Shown: positions 1 through 10,100 of the stretch, in pieces
Position numbering within the stretch: position 1 is the stretch's first letter
Layout of the letters: every line of letters starts with the position of its first letter
From: SIG588 sp964515215
GTDB lineage: Bacteria > Bacillota > Clostridia > Oscillospirales > Acutalibacteraceae
DNA: 12,045 nt
Assembly: GCA_964515215.1 (NCBI GenBank)
Contig: CAZESL010000072.1
Location: 1-12,045, forward strand
Reading direction: 5' to 3'
Notes under the pieces: model-generated
Seen by the model: the letters and a program-made list of their open reading frames with translations, nothing else
Databases searched by the model: none
Told to the model about the DNA's origin: nothing
Position numbers and translations under genes: made by a program

Positions 1-20
1 CCGCAAGCAACAACCTAACA

Positions 21-60
21 ACAAGGGTAAGCGAGTGATCGCTTACCCTTGTTTCTTTGT
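21..60 (+). terminator. Perfect 14-bp hairpin, probable intrinsic terminator of an upstream gene
   Basis: Positions 21-34 and 39-52 are perfect reverse complements (ACAAGGGTAAGCGA on the left arm) around a four-base loop. A T-rich tail (GTTTCTTTGTT) follows, as expected for a factor-independent terminator read left to right. The left flank is A/C-rich with few purine runs, so on the minus strand it gives a weaker T/G-rich tail and some bidirectional activity is possible. The gene it would terminate lies outside the window; the first 20 bases are too short to show one. Confidence 0.75.
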
Positions 61-361
61 TGACCCGCTGCGGGGGTGCGGTCGGTCGTATAACGGGACG
101 TCGAGGGCGCCGTTCCCTACCGCATAACACGAATCGTGCGGTAGGGGCGGCAATCTGCCGCCCGCGAAATGACCCCCTTGCCTAAAGGGGATTCATAAAC
201 GCTTGAATTCCGTTTTACGTACCGCTTCACGGTGCGTCGACGAGCGCCGCACCCTACGATCCCGTTTCAAACTTGTGTGAAACCCACGGCGGACGTGCAA
301 TGCGCGCCCCTACCGTGCGCCGCGGGTGTGTGATCAGTCGTGGTTGCATAGCGGGCAATAA
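61..361. repeat. Gene-free intergenic block with clustered inverted repeats, likely a dispersed repeat
   Basis: No credible gene is present: the long plus-strand frame that begins at 273 is the antisense shadow of the GH28-like gene. The block is a series of small palindromes. CCCTACCGCA (115-124) pairs with TGCGGTAGGG (137-146). GGGCGGCA (145-152) pairs with TGCCGCCC (156-163) over a three-base loop, sharing two bases with the previous arm, so the two are alternative folds. CCCCTT (174-179) pairs with AAGGGG (185-190). GGTGCG (231-236) pairs with CGCACC (248-253) around a GTCGAC core. The phrase 'TAGGGGCGGCAATCTGCCGCC' style of sequence recurs between genes in many uncultured Clostridia, from memory, so a REP- or MITE-like dispersed element is the best guess. 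No terminal repeats or target duplications were seen. Confidence 0.5.
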
Positions 362-392
362 AAAACCGCCCCTTGTCGAAAGGGGCGGTTTT
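357..392 (-). terminator. Intrinsic terminator of the GH28-like gene
   Basis: AAAACCGCCCCTT (362-374) and AAGGGGCGGTTTT (380-392) form a perfect 13-bp GC-rich stem with a five-base loop. Read on the minus strand, the stem ends in a T run that continues past it (TTTTTTATT). It begins 6 bases after the TAA stop of the minus-strand gene at 399-401, so it should end that transcript. Confidence 0.9.
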
Positions 393-398
393 AACACC

Positions 399-1649
399 TT
401 ATTCCGTTACGGCGGGAATATCCATCACCGTCTTTCCCGCGGTGAGCAACACCGCGCGCGGTGCAGAAAAGTTCTCAAACGCTACACGGGAAAGCGTGAT
501 GCCGTCGTAGTGCTTCGCTTCGAGAACGGGCATATCCTCACATCCCGCGCGGGCGGAGATGCGCACGTCTTCCATTTCAAAACGGATCGGTTCGTCTTCG
601 CTGCCGAAAATACGCATGGGCGAACACACGTCGGTGAACACACAGTTTTCAAATCGGATCCCCGTCAGCGGACGGTGACAACACCATATATGCTCGCCGA
701 AGTCCATATTGAACACACAGTCGGCACCGCGGAAGGTGCAATCCCGCACCATGATATCGCCCGGAGTGTAGCGGAGCGGTTGCCCGAAACGGCGGTCGCA
801 ATAATACAAAAACACGTTCAGCGTGTTGTGGCGGCAATCAGTGGCTTCGGCACGGGCGGCACGCTGTTCGGCAGAGAGTTCATAGCGGTGCCCGAACGCG
901 GCGGGTGCTTCGGCGGTGCAACCCTCCACCAATACCTTCCTGCCGCCGAAGCGCATCAGCGAACAAGCGGAGTTGAGATAACAGCTACGCATCGTCACGT
1001 CGTAATTGTCATATCCCGCCAGGCAATCGTCCCCCGTCATAAGACGGCAGTTTTCAATCAACACGCGGTCACAGAGAAAAAGGTCAATACCGTCGTGCCC
1101 GCCGTATACCGTCACGTTTTGGATCGTGACGTCGCGGCTGCGAAAGATGGCATGCGCCCAGTTGGCACTGTGGCGTATGGTGTATCCCGAAAGTGTGACG
1201 CGATCGCAGTTTTGCAGGTTGATCAGGTGCGGGCCGCGGTAGCCTTCCTCGCCTTCGCCGTCCACACAGTCGACGCCGTCAAGCAACGAGCCCGTCTCGC
1301 CGATGACGGCGATATCGTGTGCGTCTATGGCTTTGATAAGCCCGTTGTTCCAACGGCTGTAGGGATTGGCAGAGCGCGACTCAAAAGCAGAGGGGGACAG
1401 CGGCTCCAGCCTATCGTCCAAGTACGCCGCGTACTGATCGGGATCGTCACTGCCTTCCAGGATCGCTCCCGCTTTCAGATACAGCGTCACACCCGACCGC
1501 AAGCGGATACCGCCTGTGCGAAACACACCGCACGGCACCGTCACCCTGCCGCCGCCTGAGAGAAAACAAGCGTCGATAGCGGCTTGAATGGCGGCCGTCT
1601 GCAAACGGTCGCCCGGGCGGGCGCCGAAATCGGTAATACAACATTCCAT
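399..1649 (-). CDS. GH28/polygalacturonase-like beta-helix protein, predicted cytoplasmic
   Basis: This 416-residue protein belongs to the pectin-lyase-fold, GH28-like group. The N-terminus (ITDFGARPGD, then QTAAIQAAIDAC and GGGRVTVPCGVF) is the standard opening of such proteins. The central active-site region is HDGID near residues 185-189, then TGDDC near 205-209. These match the NTDGID and TGDD motifs of GH28, so the three catalytic aspartates (about D186, D207, D208) are kept. The NT of the first motif is GH here, and the usual GHG and RIK motifs are not evident, so the substrate may not be plain polygalacturonate. Many short repeats of the type 'DVTIQNVTVYG' fit helix coils. The ATG at 1649 is chosen because AGAGGTGA lies six bases upstream. 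It has no signal peptide, so action on imported oligosaccharides is inferred. The length is near the family norm. It is a single-gene unit with its own promoter and terminator. The fold is confident; the substrate is unknown. Confidence 0.88.
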   Translation of the reverse strand: MECCITDFGARPGDRLQTAAIQAAIDACFLSGGGRVTVPCGVFRTGGIRLRSGVTLYLKAGAILEGSDDPDQYAAYLDDRLEPLSPSAFESRSANPYSRWNNGLIKAIDAHDIAVIGETGSLLDGVDCVDGEGEEGYRGPHLINLQNCDRVTLSGYTIRHSANWAHAIFRSRDVTIQNVTVYGGHDGIDLFLCDRVLIENCRLMTGDDCLAGYDNYDVTMRSCYLNSACSLMRFGGRKVLVEGCTAEAPAAFGHRYELSAEQRAARAEATDCRHNTLNVFLYYCDRRFGQPLRYTPGDIMVRDCTFRGADCVFNMDFGEHIWCCHRPLTGIRFENCVFTDVCSPMRIFGSEDEPIRFEMEDVRISARAGCEDMPVLEAKHYDGITLSRVAFENFSAPRAVLLTAGKTVMDIPAVTE

Positions 1650-1662
1650 TTTTCTCACCTCT

Positions 1663-1698
1663 CGCGGCCAGTATATCACGCTGTACAAAAGATAGCAA
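1663..1698 (-). promoter_or_regulatory. Promoter of the GH28-like gene
   Basis: On the minus strand, TTGCTA (1693-1698) and TATACT (1670-1675) are separated by exactly 17 bases. TGA directly precedes the -10 hexamer, giving an extended -10. Transcription would begin near 1663, leaving a leader of only about 14 bases that contains little besides the ribosome binding site. The -35 hexamer is the same as that of the giant gene at 4022. No operator palindrome was recognised. Confidence 0.7.
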
Positions 1699-1734
1699 GT
1701 GAAAACTATACGAAATATTTTCGAAAACCGCACC

Positions 1735-1764
1735 TTGTAAACGAGAGGGGAGATGTGGTATAAT
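1735..1764 (+). promoter_or_regulatory. Promoter of tex
   Basis: TTGTAA (1735-1740) and a consensus TATAAT (1759-1764) are separated by 18 bases. The bases TGTGG before the -10 hexamer give an extended -10 element. Transcription would start near 1771, about 25 bases before the tex ATG. It is back to back with the divergent promoter at 1663-1698; 36 bases separate the two -35 hexamers, enough room for a shared regulator, although no operator is visible. Confidence 0.8.
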
Positions 1765-1795
1765 TACGTTATATCAAAACAGTAGGAGACACGCT

Positions 1796-3928
1796 ATGGA
1801 TATCATTAAAACGCTGACCGCTGAATTTTCGCTGAAAGCCTGGCAGGTGGAAAACACCGTCGCACTGATCGACGACGATAAGACCATTCCGTTTATCGCG
1901 CGTTACCGCAAAGAACAGACGGGTGCACTGGATGACCAGTTGCTTCGCGAATTGTACGACCGTTTGACCTATTTGCGAGGGCTGGAGAAGCGTCGTGAGG
2001 ACATTTTGCACGCGATCGAGGAACAGGGAAAACTGACCGATGAGTTGCGGGCGGCGATCCTCGCCGCTACCGCCTTGGTGGAGTTGGAAGATCTGTATCG
2101 TCCGTATAAACAAAAACGTAAGACCCGCGGCAGCGTGGCGCGGGAACGCGGGCTGGAACCGCTCGCGGCAGTGTTGCTTGCACAGGAGGAGAGCACCGAC
2201 CCCGAAGCGGAGGCGGCGGCATTCGTAAACCCCGAAAACGGGGTGGAGGACACGGCGGCGGCGCTCGCGGGTGCGTGCGACATTATTGCGGAGGATGTGT
2301 CGGACGACGCCGATCTGCGCCGTGCTTTGCGGCAGATCCTTGCCCGTGCGGGACAGATCTGCTCGGTGGCGGTGGATAAAGAAAAAAGTTCGGTGTACGA
2401 CAATTATTACGATTACCGTGAGCCGCTCTCGCGCGTGGCGGGTCACCGCGTGTTGGCACTTAACCGCGGCGAAAAAGAGGAGTTCTTGCGAGTGTCGGTG
2501 GAACTGCCCGAAATGGCAGGCGAAAATGCGGTGCTTCGCCGCTGGGTAAAGAACACATCGCCCTGCGGCAAACTGGTGGAGGCGGCGTGTGTGGACGGGT
2601 ATCGCCGTCTGCTGTTCCCGTCGCTTGAACGGGAGGTGCGTGCCGACCTGACCGCCACCGCCGCCGAAGGGGCGATCAAGGTGTTCGGGCAGAATCTGCG
2701 CCAACTCTTGATGCAACCGCCGCTGAAGGGGCATACCACGCTGGGGCTGGATCCCGCCTACCGCACGGGTTGTAAGATCGCCGTGTGCGACCCCACGGGC
2801 AAGGTACTGGAAACGGCGGTGGTGTATCCCACGCCGCCCCAATCCCGCACCGAAGAGGCGGCAGCGAAACTCACCGCACTGATCAAGAAGCATCACGTGA
2901 CCGCCATCGCCATCGGCAACGGCACCGCCTCCCGCGAGTCGGAAGCGTTTGTGGCGGGTATGCTTCGCGATCTGCCGCACAAAGTGAGTTACATGGTGGT
3001 GAGCGAAGCGGGCGCGTCGGTGTATTCCGCATCGAAACTTGCGGCACAGGAGTTCCCCGACTTTGACGTATCCCTGCGTTCGGCGGTGTCCATCGCTCAC
3101 CGCTTGCAGGATCCGCTGGCGGAACTGGTGAAGATCGATCCGAAAGCCATCGGTGTAGGGCAGTATCAGCACGATATGCCGCAAAACCGCCTGCACGATG
3201 CGCTGTCGGGCGTGGTGGAAGATTGCGTGAACAGCGTGGGGGTGGATCTCAACACCGCTTCGCCCTCTTTGCTGGAATACGTGGCGGGGGTGAGCGCCGC
3301 CGTCGCAAAAAATATTGTGGAGTACCGCGAACAAAACGGGGCGTTCCGTGACCGTCGCGAATTGTTGAAGGTGGCGAAACTCGGACCGAAAGCGTTCGAG
3401 CAGTGTGCAGGCTTTTTGCGGGTGGCGGGCGGCAAAAATCCGCTCGACAACACCGCCGTGCACCCTGAAAGTTACCCCGCCGCTGAAAAACTGCTCAAAA
3501 AGTACGGCGCCGCGGTGGGGCAGACGGCGGGATTGCCCGCCCCGACCGACAAAGCGGCGGTGGAAGCACTTGCCGCGGAACTCGGTGTGGGTGTACCTAC
3601 GCTGACGGATATTTTGGGCGAACTGCCCAAAGCGGGACGTGATCCGCGCGACGAACTGCCCCCGCCGCTGATGCGGGACGGCAACGTTATGGAACTGAAA
3701 GACCTGAAAGAGGGCATGGTATTTACGGGCACGGTGCGCAACGTCATCGACTTTGGTTGCTTCGTGGATATCGGCGTGCACGAAGACGGGTTGGTACACA
3801 TTTCCCAGATCTGCGACCGCTTTATCAAGCACCCGCTGGAAGCGGTGAAGGTGGGGCAGGTCGTAAAAGTGAAAGTGTTGTCGGTGGATGTGAAGCGCCG
3901 CCGCATCGGGTTGACCATGAAATTGTAA
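1796..3928 (+). CDS. tex: Tex, RNA-binding transcription accessory protein with S1 domain
   Basis: This 710-residue protein is a full-length Tex homologue, the bacterial relative of Spt6, which binds nucleic acid and is linked to transcription. The Tex N-terminal helical region spans about residues 1-190 and includes the typical IPFIARYRKEQTGALDD near 31-47 and LEDLYRPYKQKRKT near 97-110. The YqgF/RNase H-like domain starts near 314 (LGLDPAYRTGCKIAV). The Tex signature GVGQYQHDM is at 453-461. A helix-hairpin-helix region lies near 483-545, and the S1 domain near 637-710 (EGMVFTGTVRNVIDFGCFVD). The protein ends right after S1, so it lacks the C-terminal tail of longer homologues. AGGAG at 1784-1788 is seven bases before the ATG. 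It is transcribed alone, divergently from the GH28-like gene, and ends in its own terminator. It is housekeeping in character, and nothing suggests a functional link to its neighbours. Confidence 0.97.
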   Translation: MDIIKTLTAEFSLKAWQVENTVALIDDDKTIPFIARYRKEQTGALDDQLLRELYDRLTYLRGLEKRREDILHAIEEQGKLTDELRAAILAATALVELEDLYRPYKQKRKTRGSVARERGLEPLAAVLLAQEESTDPEAEAAAFVNPENGVEDTAAALAGACDIIAEDVSDDADLRRALRQILARAGQICSVAVDKEKSSVYDNYYDYREPLSRVAGHRVLALNRGEKEEFLRVSVELPEMAGENAVLRRWVKNTSPCGKLVEAACVDGYRRLLFPSLEREVRADLTATAAEGAIKVFGQNLRQLLMQPPLKGHTTLGLDPAYRTGCKIAVCDPTGKVLETAVVYPTPPQSRTEEAAAKLTALIKKHHVTAIAIGNGTASRESEAFVAGMLRDLPHKVSYMVVSEAGASVYSASKLAAQEFPDFDVSLRSAVSIAHRLQDPLAELVKIDPKAIGVGQYQHDMPQNRLHDALSGVVEDCVNSVGVDLNTASPSLLEYVAGVSAAVAKNIVEYREQNGAFRDRRELLKVAKLGPKAFEQCAGFLRVAGGKNPLDNTAVHPESYPAAEKLLKKYGAAVGQTAGLPAPTDKAAVEALAAELGVGVPTLTDILGELPKAGRDPRDELPPPLMRDGNVMELKDLKEGMVFTGTVRNVIDFGCFVDIGVHEDGLVHISQICDRFIKHPLEAVKVGQVVKVKVLSVDVKRRRIGLTMKL

Positions 3929-3932
3929 TAAC

Positions 3933-3974
3933 CGATCTCGGCGGACGACGTGTTTCGCCGAGATCGTGTTTTTT
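3933..3974 (+). terminator. Intrinsic terminator of tex
   Basis: CGATCTCGGCG (3933-3943) pairs perfectly with CGCCGAGATCG (3956-3966) over a 12-base loop. The tail is TGTTTTTT. It begins five bases after the tex stop codon and should isolate tex from the giant gene downstream. Confidence 0.93.
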
Positions 3975-4021
3975 AGTCCTTTTGCCCAAAGAACGGGTGA
4001 AAAATATAGCCATTCTTTCCC

Positions 4022-4050
4022 TTGCTATTTTTAAAAGCATCCTATATAAT
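4022..4050 (+). promoter_or_regulatory. Promoter of the giant surface-protein gene
   Basis: TTGCTA (4022-4027) and a perfect TATAAT (4045-4050) are separated by 17 bases. The region is strongly AT-rich, unlike the coding sequence on both sides. Transcription would start near 4057, giving a leader of about 55 bases. The -35 hexamer and the bases right after it (TTGCTAT then a T-rich run) resemble the promoter of the GH28-like gene. Confidence 0.8.
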
Positions 4051-4065
4051 GTTAGATGATATATT

Positions 4066-4090
4066 GCCCTCTATGCATTCTTTAGAGGGC
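4066..4090 (+). promoter_or_regulatory. 5' leader hairpin just upstream of the ribosome binding site
   Basis: GCCCTCTA (4066-4073) and TAGAGGGC (4083-4090) form a perfect eight-base stem with a nine-base loop inside the inferred leader of the giant mRNA. It ends six bases before the ribosome binding site AAAGGAG (4097-4103), which itself stays free. There is no T run, so it is not a terminator. A 5' hairpin that stabilises a very long mRNA, or a protein-binding site, is possible. It is too small for a known riboswitch class. Confidence 0.55.
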
Positions 4091-4112
4091 GGTGAGAAAG
4101 GAGCATAACAGT

Positions 4113-7100
4113 ATGTTAGGCAAAAGAATCTTAGCGGTTTTCCTGTGTCTGTGTCTGATGATCCCCTGCATCGGTTTGCAGTTGGTATCTCCGATCACGG
4201 CATCGGCAGACTCCGCGTACGTTATCGCGGATTTCGGTCTGTCGGTCTCGGGCACGTGGGAAGCTACGGCAACGTCGGGTGACTTTTTCTCGCCTGCTTC
4301 GGCGCAGTTGGAACAAGCACTCGACATTTCGGGATATTCCAATCTCGGTGTTCAGCTCGACCTCTATACGGCGGGCGACGACGGGTTGGTTTCCCTGCTT
4401 GAGTCGACGAGTGACGGCATCAGCGGTCAGATCGAGCTGACCTCCGGCGGCGCCTGCGACGTTGAGGAAAGAGGCATCAGTACCTCGGTCTTGAACTTCC
4501 AACGCAACACGTGGGTGCGTCAGGTCATTCCGCTGTCCTCGTTCGTGGACACGACCGACCCCGGCTTGGATACTACGGCGCTGGATTACGTGCGTATTTA
4601 TATGCTCAGTCCCACGGCGTATGCCGGTCAGAAGGCGATGGTCAAGATCTGCAAGGTGCGCCTTGTCAACTTGGACGTGGCGGCGCCTTCGACCGACGTG
4701 GATCCCATCGGTGACGGCTCCTTTGCGCCGGAAGCACCGATGTGGGAGGCTGTGACCTTCGGTGCGGAATACGCGCCGTATTCGGATATGCTGGTTGCGG
4801 GCTACAACATGAAGGACTATGCCGAACAGCACGCGGCAGAACTCGGCATTGACCCCTCCGATCCGAACTTCGACTGGGCGCCTGTGTTCCGTTCGTTGAT
4901 GGACGGTTTGCAGGAAGCGGGTGGCGGTGCGCTGTTCATTCCTGCGGGTGAGTACGCATTCTACAGTGAAGTGACCATTCCGCGCGGTGTCCAGGTATAC
5001 GGTGAATGGGCGTCCCCTGAAGAGGATCGCACCGTAAAGGGCACCATCTTCAAGGTGTATTGCGGCAAGGGCGGTTCCACCCCGTTCATCACCATGTCTT
5101 CGCACTCTCAGATCCAGAACTTCAGCATCTGGTACCCCAATCAGAAGGCGGGTGACATCACGGCGTGGGCACCCACCGTGTGGATGGAAAACTACGCAAA
5201 CGTGGAGAACATGACCTTCGTGAACTCGTATTTTGCGATCAAGCAGTCGAAGACGGCCAACGCTCCGAACGTGAGCAACATCTACGGTACCCCGCTTTCC
5301 AAGGGCTTGGATTTCGATATGGTCATCGATATCTCCCGCTTGGAGGAGATCCATTTCTCGCCCGATTACTGGATCCATTCGGGTCTTTCGGGTGCGCCGT
5401 GCACGGATACGGCAGCGACGGAACTGCGCGACTACATCTATAAGAACGCCATCGGTGTGACCTTGCGACGTATCGACTGGTCGTATCTGACCTATTCGAC
5501 CTTCCACGGCTATAAGATCGGTGTGGAATTGACCCGTGCGGTCGCTGAAAGCGAAAACAACTGGCCGAACGGTCAGTTCACGGGTCTTGAATTCTACGAC
5601 TGTCTGATGGCGATCGGCGGTGACGGCGTACAGCCCTCCACCATCTCGATGGCGGATATCAAGATCGGCGGTTGCGACTACGGTATCTACATGTACCGTA
5701 ACGATCTCACCGACTATTCGATCTACGGCTCGTTGCGCGGTATCAATCTGGATATTGCGGCGAAATCCTATGCACTCTGGATGAACAACAACGTGCAGGT
5801 CTCCATTTTGTCCTCCACCATTCAGAGCGGTAAAGTCGTGGTGTCTTCCGGCAACTTGTTGATCGGCAACACCGTGTTCCCCGATGCGACCCCGCAGGTC
5901 ATCCTGCAGCCGGGCGCACAGAATGCGATCCTGCTCGGCAACACCACCGCTTCGGGCAGCACCATCACGGTGACGGATAATGCGAGCATCAGTGAAGTCA
6001 ACAGCTCCACCGCGCTGAGCATTTCGGATTATACCTCTCTCACCGCGGCAGAGGCAGGCCCGCAGAAGAAGGGCCCTGCGGCGGAGAATTACTACATTGC
6101 CGACGTGGATAACACCGGTGCGACCGACGTTACCGAAGCGTTGCAGACCCTGCTTACTGCGGCGGGCAACGCCGGCGGCGGTCTTGTGTTCGTCAAACCC
6201 GGTAAGTATTTGGTGAACGGCACGCTGACCGTTCCCACGGGTGTGGAACTGCGCGGCGCGGGCGACATTGCGACGATCCCTGCCCCCGTGAACACCATCT
6301 TCTTGGTGACCCGCGCGGGTACGGCTTCGGATGCCGCCACCGTGAACCTGTCTGCTTCGGCAGGTATCCGCGGCATCACCTTCCATTATCCCGAGCAAAT
6401 GAAGAACGACGGCAACAATGCTTTTACCTTCACGGAATATCCCTACATGATCCGCAGTTTGGGTAGTGACGTGTACGTGATCAACGTCACTTCGCACAAT
6501 GCTTGCTACGGTGTGGATCTGGCGACCAACCGCAGTGATAATCACTATGTGGATAGTCTGTGGGGTCACTTCTACCGCCGCGGTATCGTGGTCGGTAACG
6601 GTTCGACAAACGGTGTGCTCCGTAACTATCACTACAACTACAACGCGATCTTGAACGCGAACAGCACCCCGTGGGGTAACTGGGGTGTGGCTCCGCTGAC
6701 GGAGGATGAGAAGACCAATTATTTCCACCTCGCGATGCAGCAGCAGATCGGTCAGAATATGATCGCTTTGCAGATCGGTGACGTCACCAATCAGCTCGTG
6801 TACGACTCCTTCAACTACGGTTGTATGTACGGCGTGCAGCTGACTACCGACGCGGTCATCGGCTGCGGCACCGGCACCAGCGGTGCCAACGGTATCCGCC
6901 TGTTCGGTCACGCGGTCGACTGGTCGCGCGAAGCCATCCGCGTGGAAGCGGGTTCGAACATCGAAATGCTGAACATTCAGGTGACGGCGTTTGATCAAGA
7001 GTGCTACGACCAGAGCATCGATCTCGGTGAGGGTGCTTTGGGCAATGCGAACGTTTACAACCTGCACATGACCAGCGACTTCTCGGGCACACTCGCCATC

Positions 7101-10100
7101 CACAACTTCGTGGAATGGGGCCCCAAAAACGCGGCGGGCGTGTGTGTGGACGGCGGTACGCTGACCCTCTACAACGTGGCGTGCAACAACAACGATGGGT
7201 ACGAAGCCGGTTACTTCTTCGACGTGAATAACTCGACGAATATCAACATCATCGGCTTCACCACCAGCCGTACGAACACGCCGCGTGTGACCAACCGTAC
7301 CGACAGAAATTACGTGGTGATCAACGGTGGTTTCTATGCGTCGACACTGAAGTACTACTCTTACGTTTCAGAGTCGAACTTCAGCGGCATGAGTAACGGC
7401 AAGTCGTGGTCGACGACGCAGCCCACCGATTACACCACGTACTACACCTATACCGATAACGGCGATAATACGGTGACGATCACAGATTATAACAACACCT
7501 ACGCAAGCCAGACCGTTCCGGCGGTGTTGGACGGCAAGTTGGTGACAAACCGTAGCGACGTTACCGTCTGTACCCACGGTACCACGACTCTCAAGAACTA
7601 CAAAGCGGCGACCATCACCACGGCGGGCTACACGGGCGACACCGTCTGCTCCGCTTGCGGCACGGTGACGGCCTACGGTAAGTACGTTCCCGCGACGGGC
7701 TATGCCTATTTTGATACGGCAGGCGGCACCCTTTCCACCAGCCACGCATTGAACGCGAGCGGCAGTGCTACCGACGTGGTCGCTATCGGTTCGACGGGCG
7801 AATACGGTATCGTGCTGACGGGTGACTGGCAGGGCTTCCAGTTCACGGGCGATCTGCTCCGTAATGTGCCTGAAGGGAAATCGGTCACCATGGTGATCGA
7901 ATACTACATCGACGGCACCGTTTCGAGCGGTGCGCAGATGTTCCGTTATCAGGCGATGGACGGCTGGACGGGCGGCCAGTACGACGGCAACGCGTGGAAC
8001 AACGTGTTTGAGAATACGCACAAACTGGTTTCGAACGAGTCGGGTCTGATCTTCTACACCTTCACGGCAGATGAGATCGCGCAACTGCGTGATACCGCGT
8101 TCAACTTTACTATCAAAGGTTGCGGTGCGGGTGCCAACATCACCTACATCCAGTCGGCCCGCGTGGTGGACAGCGTGTACGTGTACAGCGGTGTGGATCG
8201 TGGATACGACTACGGCTACTTTGAAGAAGACGTGCTGTGCGAATACTATCCCGACATCACCGGTGTCCGCGGCTATAACGTGGAATACACCGATGCGGAC
8301 TTCCGCTACATCGACGTGTACGGCGATGCACTGGCGCGCGATCAGAGTGTCTGCCAGCCGGTGTACATCAAGTTCTATGCCAAGAGCGGGTATGAGAACA
8401 CGACGCTTACCGTCAATGCGTATGAAATGCTGAAAGACGGTGTGCGTGATTTCAGCATCAATTTCACCGGCGCGGAAGTGCAACTCACCATCAAGAACGG
8501 TGTGGGTGAGTTGTATCTGCCCGATGCGTGCTTTGCGAACGGTCTGAACGGCGCGGGTTCCTTCCGTCTCGCATACAGCGAGTGCGATAAGCTCGACCAT
8601 TTCGAAGTGTATGACGTCGCGACCTACTGTGCGGAACCGATGGCGGAAGACGCGACGATGGCGCGTATGCACGAGCTGATGCTTGAGAACGACTACAACC
8701 TCACCGTGACGGGTACGGTCGATCCGTCCGTCGGCACGGAAGGCTTCTCGGGTGACACCGTGTGTGCTACTTGCGGCGCTGTGCTGAAGGAAGGCGAAGC
8801 CACGGCGGCTGCAGCCTATGCGTGGATGGACACCGACGGCGGCGAACTCACCACCAACTACTCTGTGCTGACGCAGGGCGCGGGTAACATCGATGTTGTG
8901 AGCATCGGTTCCACCGGCAAGTACGGTATCAAGCTGCCGAGCGACTGGGCCGGCTTTAACTTGAGCGGTAAGTTGTTCGAAAACGTGCCCGAAGGGCAAA
9001 GCGTGACGATGGCGATCGAGTATTACATCGACAGCGACGTGTCGGGTCAGCTCTTCCGTTATCGTGCGAACGACAGCGCGACCCCCGTCGACTTGTTTAC
9101 GAATAACCAGAGCGGTAGTGCCGGCAAGTACGTGCTGGTGAACAACAAGTCCTATCTCGTGTTCCATGCCTTCACGGCCGAAGAAGTGGCGGCATTGCGT
9201 GACCAGAGTTTCAACTTCGCGGTGATGGGCTGTGCGCCCGGTGCCAACGTCTCCTACATTCAGTCGATGCGTCTGGTAGACACGGAATACGTGCACGACG
9301 GTGTGGATAAGGGTTGCACCTACTATGACTTCGAAGAGAAAGTGCTGTGCGACTACTATCCCGAGATCAAGGGCGCGCCCGCTTACAATATGACGGCATC
9401 GATCCACGAAGTCAGCAGCACCTTCAACGGGTACTACTACTTCTGGGTGACGGGCGGCGAGACCCTGATCGCGGATACGAATACGAACAAACCCTTGCTT
9501 GTTAAGGTCTACGCGGCAGACGGCTACGAAAACAGCACCGTCCAGTTGACCGGTAACTACGACGAAAGCAACGGCAGCGGCGGCTACAACTGGGCGTCCT
9601 TCCCTGCTTTGAGCTTTGTGGACGGTGTGGCGACCGTGATGATCGAGGCCGGTTTTGCCAATCGTTTGAACGGTGTCGGTTCCATGCGTATTATGGTGGA
9701 CGACATGGCGAAGGTTACTCGCTTGGAAGTCTACGACCTTGCGACGGCTTGTACCAAACCGTTCGCGGATGCCGCCACCAAGAACGCGGTACACGCATGG
9801 ATGCTCGAAAACAACTACAACGTTACGACGGGCGGCGCTGTGGAGCCGACCTACGAAGCACCCGGTTATACTGCAGGTATCGTGTGTACGCTGTGCGGCG
9901 AGACGCTCGTGCAGGGAGAAGAGATCGACCGCGTACCTTACGCGTGGATCGAGACCGACGGTGGTACGCTGTCCACCAGCCATGCGGCAGGTGTGAACGG
10001 CGGCAACACCGATGTGGTTGCCATCGGCTCTACCGGCAAGTACGGTATCAAACTCACGGGTGACTGGCAGGGCTTCAACCTGAACGGCAACCTGTTCAAC

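Noticed and set aside
273..1559. Open plus-strand frame of 428 codons
   Set aside because: It is antisense to the GH28-like gene, which has conserved motifs, a ribosome binding site, a promoter and a terminator. The plus frame has none of these and would run through the minus-strand terminator.
1650..1733. Longer start (GTG at 1733) for the GH28-like gene, giving a hydrophobic N-terminus that resembles a membrane anchor
   Set aside because: No ribosome binding site precedes it. The stretch holds a good -35/-10 promoter, and a strong AGAGGTGA precedes the ATG at 1649. The 'anchor' is the translation of AT-rich promoter DNA.
1769..3832. Open minus-strand frame of 687 codons opposite tex
   Set aside because: Tex is a clear, full-length conserved protein with its own expression signals. 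The antisense product is rich in His, Arg and Phe with no domain, as expected for a GC-rich shadow frame.
4022..4112. Riboswitch or attenuator ahead of the giant gene
   Set aside because: The inferred leader is only about 55 bases with one simple hairpin and no T run, which is too small for known metabolite-binding classes.
4131..7103. Open minus-strand frame of 990 codons
   Set aside because: This is the same codon-aligned antisense effect. It ends at the complement of the TTA at codon 7 of the giant gene. It shows no recognisable protein features.
4740..7380. Phage tailspike or prophage origin for the beta-helix region
   Set aside because: Tailspikes share this fold, but there are no phage structural, lysis or integrase genes nearby. 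The protein has a signal peptide and its own promoter, so a host surface protein is more likely.
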